In this document: in pieces, positions 34,015 through 38,670 of the stretch
Layout of the letters: each line of letters starts with the position of its first letter
How positions within the stretch are numbered: position 1 is the stretch's first letter
DNA from: Hyphomicrobiales bacterium
GTDB taxonomy: Bacteria; Pseudomonadota; Alphaproteobacteria; Rhizobiales; Xanthobacteraceae
Direction: 5' to 3'
NCBI GenBank assembly: GCA_027307405.1
Contig: DAHUXA010000014.1
Location: forward strand, 1-38,670
DNA: 38,670 nucleotides
The notes under the pieces: model-generated
Database searches by the model: none
Seen by the model: the letters and a program-made list of their open reading frames with translations, nothing else
What the model was told of the DNA's origin: nothing
Translations under genes and position numbers: made by a program

Positions 34015-34050
34015 GCCTCTCCCCGTTTGCGGGGAGAGGCCTTTCTTTTG
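34015..34050 (+). terminator. Strong Rho-independent terminator after the binding-protein gene
   Basis: A perfect 11-base-pair stem, 34015-34025 (GCCTCTCCCCG) with 34030-34040 (CGGGGAGAGGC) across TTTG, followed by CTTTCTTTTG. It sits 22 bases past the stop and before livF, so it should reduce expression of livF, the ligase and hemH relative to the binding protein. The stem shares its CCTCTCCCC core with the REP element at 4810. Confidence 0.85.
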
Positions 34051-34064
34051 TGGAGTGATGGTCG

Positions 34065-34907
34065 ATGTCCGCCGTTGAGCAGAATCCGGCGAGTGCCGTG
34101 CAAAATGAGCACATCCTCTCGGTCAACAATATCGAGGTGATCTACGATCATGTCATCCTTGTGCTCAAAGGCGTCTCACTCGACGTACCGAAGGGCGGGA
34201 TCGTCGCGCTGCTCGGAGCCAACGGTGCTGGCAAGACAACAACATTGAAGGCCATTTCCAATTTGCTGCATGCAGAGCGCGGCGATGTCACCAAGGGCTC
34301 AATCGTTTTTGAAGGCGCCGAGGTGCAGGATCTTTCGCCCAATGAGCTGGTGCGGCGCGGTTGCATCCAGGTGATGGAAGGTCGTCACTGCTTCGGTCAT
34401 CTCACCATCGAAGAGAATCTGCTCACCGGCGCTTTCACGCGGCGTGACGGCAAAGCCGCAATCAAGCGCGACCTGGATCTGGCGTATTCTTATTTCCCCA
34501 AACTCAGCGAACGAAAAGATTCTCTTGCCGGCTATACATCGGGTGGCGAGCAACAGATGTGCGCCATTGGCCGGGCTCTGATGTCGCGCCCGAAGATGAT
34601 ACTGCTCGATGAGCCGTCGATGGGCCTCGCACCGCAAATCGTTGAGGAGATTTTTGTCATCGTGAAGGACCTCAATGATAAGGAGGGCGTCTCATTCCTC
34701 CTGGCCGAACAGAACACCCACATGGCTCTGCGTTTTGCGCGTTATGGCTACATCCTTGAGAACGGTCGCGTGGTGATGGACGGCGAAGCCAAGGCGCTTG
34801 CCGAGAATGAGGACGTCAAGGAATTCTACCTCGGCATTTCCGAGGGCCGGCGCAAATCTTTTAGAGAAGGCAAGCACTATCGCCGGCGCAAGAGGTGGCT
34901 GGCGTAA
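34065..34907 (+). CDS. Branched-chain amino acid-type ABC transporter ATPase (LivF-like)
   Basis: Second ATPase, 280 residues. Walker A GANGAGKTT lies at 51-59, the signature is TSGGEQQMCAIGRAL, and Walker B is MILLDEPSMGLAP. The N-terminus has about 18 extra residues before the first strand, and the C-terminus carries a basic tail (GRRKSFREGKHYRRRKRW) beyond normal LivF length (about 235). I associate such tails with the synthetase-linked subgroup. The ATG follows a GGAG at 34052; an overlapping ATG at 34058 is out of frame. It is separated from the rest of the transporter by the terminator and from the PaaK-like gene by three bases. Confidence 0.94.
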   Translation: MSAVEQNPASAVQNEHILSVNNIEVIYDHVILVLKGVSLDVPKGGIVALLGANGAGKTTTLKAISNLLHAERGDVTKGSIVFEGAEVQDLSPNELVRRGCIQVMEGRHCFGHLTIEENLLTGAFTRRDGKAAIKRDLDLAYSYFPKLSERKDSLAGYTSGGEQQMCAIGRALMSRPKMILLDEPSMGLAPQIVEEIFVIVKDLNDKEGVSFLLAEQNTHMALRFARYGYILENGRVVMDGEAKALAENEDVKEFYLGISEGRRKSFREGKHYRRRKRWLA

Positions 34908-34910
34908 GCC

Positions 34911-36140
34911 ATGCCCGAACACTACGACTCCCTAGAGATCCGAGATCCGGCCGTGCGCGAGCGGGAACAGCTCGCGCGTCTGAGCGAAATCGTCGCGCGT
35001 GCAATGACAGCACCGGGTTGGGCGAAACATCTGTCAGGCGTGAACCCGAAGACGGTTACTTCGCGTGCGGCTTTGGCGAGCCTGCCGGTTCTGCGCAAAT
35101 CGGACATTTCCGCCTTACAAAAAGAACATCCGCCGTTCGGCGGACTCAATGTTACCGCGGGTAACAAAGTGCGACGCCTGCTGATGTCGCCCGGCCCCAT
35201 CTTCGAACCGGAAGGTGAGGGTGCCGACTGGTGGGGAACTGCACGTGCCCTCTATGCGGCGGGAGTTCGCCCCGGCGATATCGTGCACAATTCCTTTGCC
35301 TACCATCTCACGCCGGGCGGTTTCATCCTGGAATCGGGCGCGCACGCACTTGGATGCGCCGTCATTCCCGGCGGCGTCGGCAATACCGAGCAGCAGCTTG
35401 AGGCGATCGCACACTACAAGCCCACCGGTTATGTCGGCACGCCGGATTTCCTGAAGATTCTCCTGGATACAGCCGAGAAGACCGGTAAAGACGCATCCTC
35501 GATCAAGCGCGGCCTTGTATCGGGCGCCGCGTTGCCGGCTTCGCTGCGCGAGGAGCTTGGCCGGCGGGGCGTCGCAGTGCTGCAAATGTACGCGACTGCC
35601 GAATTGGGCGTGATCGCGTACGAAAGCGAGGCGCGCGAAGGCATGATTGTGAACGAGACAGTGATGGTTGAGATTGTTCGGCCCGGTACTGGCGATCCCG
35701 TGCTAGATGGCGAAGTGGGCGAGGTCGTTGTTACCTCTTCTAATCCGGACTATCCGATGATCCGTCTCGCAACGGGCGATCTCTCCGCCCTGATGCCGGG
35801 CGTCTCTCCCTGCGGGCGCACCAATTCACGCATCAAAGGATGGATGGGTCGTGCCGATCAGACGGCGAAAGTAAAGGGCATGTTCGTGCACCCCAAGCAG
35901 GTCGCCGAGATTGCCACACGCCATCCCGAGCTCAAGCGCCTTCGCTTGGTAGTCGATCGTGCAGCTGAACAGGACACCATGACTTTGCTGGCAGAATGTG
36001 CATCACCCGATACCAAGCTCGAAACGGCGGTCGCCGCGACCCTGCAGTCGATCACTAAGCTCAAAGGCAACGTACGATTGGTTGCACCAGGCACACTACC
36101 GAATGACGGCAAGCTGATCGCCGACGAGCGCAAATCATGA
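34911..36140 (+). CDS. PaaK-like adenylate-forming enzyme (phenylacetate-CoA ligase family)
   Basis: A 409-residue relative of phenylacetate-CoA ligase. The order of conserved blocks follows PaaK: RPGDIVHNSFAYHLTPGG, ALGCAVIPGGVGNTEQQ, GTPDFLKILL, QMYATAELG (the YGxxE motif), MIRLATGDLS, and the hinge GRADQTAKVKGMFV. The phosphate-binding loop that reads SSGTTGKP in PaaK is replaced at residues 91-100 by LMSPGPIFEP, so ATP use is doubtful or altered. It starts three bases after livF and overlaps hemH by ATGA. With the oxidoreductase and synthetase it suggests handling of arylacetic or similar acids (inference). The fold assignment is solid; activity is uncertain. Confidence 0.88.
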   Translation: MPEHYDSLEIRDPAVREREQLARLSEIVARAMTAPGWAKHLSGVNPKTVTSRAALASLPVLRKSDISALQKEHPPFGGLNVTAGNKVRRLLMSPGPIFEPEGEGADWWGTARALYAAGVRPGDIVHNSFAYHLTPGGFILESGAHALGCAVIPGGVGNTEQQLEAIAHYKPTGYVGTPDFLKILLDTAEKTGKDASSIKRGLVSGAALPASLREELGRRGVAVLQMYATAELGVIAYESEAREGMIVNETVMVEIVRPGTGDPVLDGEVGEVVVTSSNPDYPMIRLATGDLSALMPGVSPCGRTNSRIKGWMGRADQTAKVKGMFVHPKQVAEIATRHPELKRLRLVVDRAAEQDTMTLLAECASPDTKLETAVAATLQSITKLKGNVRLVAPGTLPNDGKLIADERKS

Positions 36141-37153
36141 GTCCGGACATGGTTCAGGCTGCCGGCGGCCGTATCGGCGTGCTGCTGGTCAATCTCGGCA
36201 CGCCCGACTCGACGGGCTACTGGGCGATGCGGCGTTATCTGAAGGAGTTTCTATCCGATCGCCGCGTTATCGAGGAAAACCGACTGAAATGGTGGCTGGT
36301 CCTCAATCTGATAATTCTATCCGTCCGGCCCGGCCGCAAGGGGCGGGACTACGACAAGATTTGGAACAGGGAACGAAACGAGTCTCCGCTCAAGACGATC
36401 ACGCGCTCGCAGTCCGACAAGCTGGACGAAATGCTGGACAGGGTCGCCAAGCGCGTCCGTGTCGACTGGGCGATGCGATACGGCAATCCATCAATTCGCT
36501 CGCGGCTAGAGGCGCTTGCCGCACAGGATTGTGAACGAATTCTGATCGTGCCGCTCTATCCGCAGTACGCGGCGGCGACGACGGCCACCGTTTGCGATGA
36601 AGTCTTCCGCGTGCTGAGCAGCATGCGTTTCCAGCCGACGCTGCGCGTCGCCGCGCCCTATTTTGCCGAGCCAGTCTACATCGACGCGCTCGCAGCTTCG
36701 CTCAACGCGGCGCTGGCGAAGCTCGCCTTCAAACCGGAAGTGATCATCGCCTCTTATCACGGCATGCCGGAATCCTATGTCGCTAAAGGCGATCCTTATT
36801 TCAAGCAATGTGCCGAGACGACGGCGCTTCTTCGCAAGAAACTCAAGTTCAATGATGAACGATTGATCATGACATTCCAGTCGCGCTTCGGTACGGCTGA
36901 ATGGATCAAACCTTATACGGATGCCACGGTGAAATCGCTCGCCGAGCGCGGCGTGAAAAGTCTCGCCATCATTACGCCCGGGTTTTCCGCCGATTGCCTC
37001 GAGACTCTGGAGGAGATTGCAATGGAGAACGCGGAAATTTTCCGTCACGCGGGTGGCGAAAACTTCGCCGCGATTCCGTGTCTCAATGATACGCCAGGCG
37101 GCATGGCGGTCATTCGTGACGTGGTCACACGCGAACTTAAAGGCTGGGTTTAA
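36137..37153 (+). CDS. hemH: Ferrochelatase
   Basis: Last enzyme of heme synthesis, which inserts Fe2+ into protoporphyrin IX at the inner face of the cytoplasmic membrane; 338 residues, normal for alphaproteobacteria. Family features are VLLVNLGTPDS at the N-terminus, MRYGNPSI, the catalytic His208 in ASYHGMPESY, FQSRFGTAEWIKPYT, and the acidic helix GFSADCLETLEEI with the second active-site Glu. No cysteine iron-sulfur ligands are evident at the C-terminus. The start lies in an ATGA overlap with the PaaK-like gene, so this housekeeping gene is coupled to a catabolic array; it may also have its own promoter inside that gene. It converges with galU. Confidence 0.97.
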   Translation: MSPDMVQAAGGRIGVLLVNLGTPDSTGYWAMRRYLKEFLSDRRVIEENRLKWWLVLNLIILSVRPGRKGRDYDKIWNRERNESPLKTITRSQSDKLDEMLDRVAKRVRVDWAMRYGNPSIRSRLEALAAQDCERILIVPLYPQYAAATTATVCDEVFRVLSSMRFQPTLRVAAPYFAEPVYIDALAASLNAALAKLAFKPEVIIASYHGMPESYVAKGDPYFKQCAETTALLRKKLKFNDERLIMTFQSRFGTAEWIKPYTDATVKSLAERGVKSLAIITPGFSADCLETLEEIAMENAEIFRHAGGENFAAIPCLNDTPGGMAVIRDVVTRELKGWV

Positions 37154-37166
37154 TCTCTGGCGTTAG

Positions 37167-38048
37167 TCACTTCTCGCCGAGCAGACGGCGCATTTCAGAG
37201 CGCAGCTCTGGCGCGATGTCGGCGCGCTCCAGCCCATATGCTATGTTGGCTGCAAGGAAGCCAATCTTGGAGCCGCAGTCGAAACTGCGACCTTCGAATT
37301 TAAGACCGTAAAATGGTTGCGAGCGCGAAAGCGCCAACATGGCATCGGTTAGTTGAATTTCGTCGCCGGTACCGGCGGCCTGCTTTTCCAGCAGGTCAAA
37401 AATCTGCGGCTGCAGTATGTAACGGCCGGTGATGCTGAGATTGGACGGCGCCTCGCTTGCTTTCGGCTTCTCGACCATTTTGGTGATTGCGAAAGCCTTG
37501 CCCTTCGGAGCGCCGACGCCGACGACGCCGTACATATGCACACGCTCCTTCGGCACTTCCTCAACGGCGATGACATTGGCATTGCCATCGAGTTCCTTGG
37601 CGGCGTCAATCATCTGGGCGAGGCAACCGGGCGTGTGCTGAACCAACACGTCGGGCAGGAGCAGGGCAAATGGCTCGTGGCCCACCAGTTCACGTGCGCA
37701 CCAGACTGCATGGCCGAGACCGAGCGGAGACTGCTGGCGAGTGAAACTTACGGTTCCGGCTTCCGGCAGATCCTCCGACAGAAGTGCAAGCTCGGTTTTC
37801 TTGCCGCGCTCCGTCAAGGTTAACTCCAGCTCGAACTGGCGGTCGAAATGATCTTCGATCACGCTCTTGTTCCGACCGGTGACGAAGATGAAATGTTCAA
37901 TGCCGGCTTGCCGCGCCTCATCCACCACATGCTGGATGAGCGGCCGGTCCACGACCGGAAGCATCTCTTTCGGCATGGCTTTGGTTGCTGGCAGAAAACG
38001 GGTTCCAAGGCCGGCGACGGGAAATATGGCTTTACGGATGCGGGTCAT
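37167..38048 (-). CDS. galU: UTP--glucose-1-phosphate uridylyltransferase
   Basis: Makes UDP-glucose from UTP and glucose 1-phosphate, for exopolysaccharide, LPS and glucan synthesis. It has 293 residues from the ATG at 38048; the frame runs back to 38099, but MTRIRKAIFPVAGLG is the usual beginning. The nucleotide-binding motif GLGTRFLPATKAMPKEMLP lies at 13-31, followed by the sugar-binding EVPKERVHMYGVVG and the Lys in MVEKPKASEAPSN. Length and motifs are intact. The ribosome-binding site is weak. It is divergent from a lytic transglycosylase gene across 160 bases. Confidence 0.96.
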   Translation of the reverse strand: MTRIRKAIFPVAGLGTRFLPATKAMPKEMLPVVDRPLIQHVVDEARQAGIEHFIFVTGRNKSVIEDHFDRQFELELTLTERGKKTELALLSEDLPEAGTVSFTRQQSPLGLGHAVWCARELVGHEPFALLLPDVLVQHTPGCLAQMIDAAKELDGNANVIAVEEVPKERVHMYGVVGVGAPKGKAFAITKMVEKPKASEAPSNLSITGRYILQPQIFDLLEKQAAGTGDEIQLTDAMLALSRSQPFYGLKFEGRSFDCGSKIGFLAANIAYGLERADIAPELRSEMRRLLGEK

Positions 38049-38208
38049 GCGAGAAATTTCATTGCCGTACGAGTGGTGAAATCGTCCCGGAGAAAGCACG
38101 GGTCGGGGCGGGGGTCCAGATGCGACTTGAGAAAATTAGACCATTAACGCCGCTGAAATGATATCGGGGCCTCTATAGATTAGGGGTATGGGTCGAACGG
38201 GGACCGGC

Positions 38209-38670
38209 ATGCGCAGGGCGTGGCCTATTCTCATTGCTACAGCCATTGTGGTGAGCGCTTATGGCGTTGCCACGGCGCAAGGCACGCGTGACAGCCGTGG
38301 TCCGGCGACTACGGGCGCCCTCCCTCCACCGGCCCAGCCGTTGCCGCCATGGAGCGGGGAATCGGGTTCCTCCGGCCACCCGCTGATGACCGCCGAAGCG
38401 ATTCGTGCTGCAGCGGCAAATTTCCATGACTGCATCAGTCGGTTGTGGCCGGCGGCCGCGCGGCGCGGCATTTCGCGCAACATATTCCAGGCTTATACCG
38501 CATCGCTCACCCCCGACCTGCGGATAATGGATCTCCTCGACAATCAGCCTGAATTCACCAAATCCTTTTGGGACTATCTTGATATCCTGGTGACGAGCGA
38601 GCGCATCGAGCAGGGCCGCGCCTTGCTTGAAAGGTATCGGAGCGTCTTCGACGCCGTGGAACGCGCCTAC
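38209..38670 (+). CDS. Lytic murein transglycosylase (MltB-like), 3' truncated
   Basis: The open frame runs to the right edge of the window without a stop. From ATG 38209, which has GGGGA about six bases upstream, the product begins MRRAWPILIATAIVV and has a signal peptide ending near VATAQ. An ATG at 38188 would add seven residues. A Pro/Gly-rich linker follows, then FHDCISRLWPAAARRGISR and the family-typical LLDNQPEFTKSFWDYLD segment. These enzymes cleave peptidoglycan between MurNAc and GlcNAc with anhydro-ring formation. The catalytic Glu would lie beyond the window. The gene lies beside galU. Confidence 0.85.
   Translation, partial: MRRAWPILIATAIVVSAYGVATAQGTRDSRGPATTGALPPPAQPLPPWSGESGSSGHPLMTAEAIRAAAANFHDCISRLWPAAARRGISRNIFQAYTASLTPDLRIMDLLDNQPEFTKSFWDYLDILVTSERIEQGRALLERYRSVFDAVERAY

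Noticed and set aside
1-38670. tRNA, rRNA, CRISPR, insertion sequence, prophage or integration site
   Set aside because: No cloverleaf-like, spaced-repeat, transposase or integrase sequence was recognised. The genes are contiguous and of even composition by eye.

Overview
The window is GC-rich, densely packed chromosomal DNA with many 4-base ATGA/GTGA gene overlaps. It most likely comes from an alphaproteobacterium of the order Hyphomicrobiales (Rhizobiales), in the Bradyrhizobium/Rhodopseudomonas/Xanthobacteraceae neighbourhood. Pointers are the galU and lytic-transglycosylase neighbours at the right end, the many TRAP and Liv-type solute-binding transporters, the fused indolepyruvate oxidoreductase and the CCTCTCCC-type intergenic palindromes. 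The placement is an inference from gene content; no rRNA or other phylogenetic marker is present. I see no tRNA, rRNA, CRISPR array, insertion sequence, phage gene or attachment site, and no gene-free gap longer than about 250 bases.

Left part (1-8939). A 5'-truncated M3 (Dcp-type) peptidase overlaps a YwrD-like gamma-glutamyltransferase gene. A periplasmic DUF1007 protein and a NicO/RcnA-type Ni/Co transporter with a His-rich loop follow. Converging on them, across a palindromic repeat, is a complete cobalt-type nitrile hydratase operon: alpha, beta and activator, each overlapping the next by 4 bases. Divergent from it is a TRAP transporter membrane pair (small plus large subunit) with no binding protein, followed by a convergent diacylglycerol kinase gene.

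Middle (9018-20594). A short-chain dehydrogenase/acyl-CoA dehydrogenase pair comes first. Next is a sugar-acid-like island: a UxaA-family altronate/galactarate dehydratase divergent from a complete TRAP transporter (DctP, DctQ, DctM), then an HpcH/HpaI-type aldolase and a class II aldolase/adducin protein on the minus strand. A further TRAP binding protein without a signal peptide stands alone, divergent from the aldolase. An ABC ATPase/permease export pair closes this part.

Right part (20598-38670). On the minus strand are an MFS transporter, an NMT1/TauA-type binding protein and a PuuE-like member of the polysaccharide deacetylase superfamily, probably one functional group. On the plus strand is a long array: fused indolepyruvate ferredoxin oxidoreductase, a long-chain-type acyl-CoA synthetase, a full branched-chain-amino-acid-type ABC transporter (LivG, H, M, K, F) and a PaaK-like adenylating enzyme lacking the usual phosphate-binding loop. 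Ferrochelatase (hemH) is translationally coupled to its end. The array reads as uptake of an organic or amino acid, oxidative decarboxylation of a 2-oxo acid to an acyl-CoA, and CoA activation of related acids. livK is bracketed by hairpins upstream and a strong terminator downstream. The window ends with galU (minus) and the start of a lytic murein transglycosylase gene cut by the right edge.
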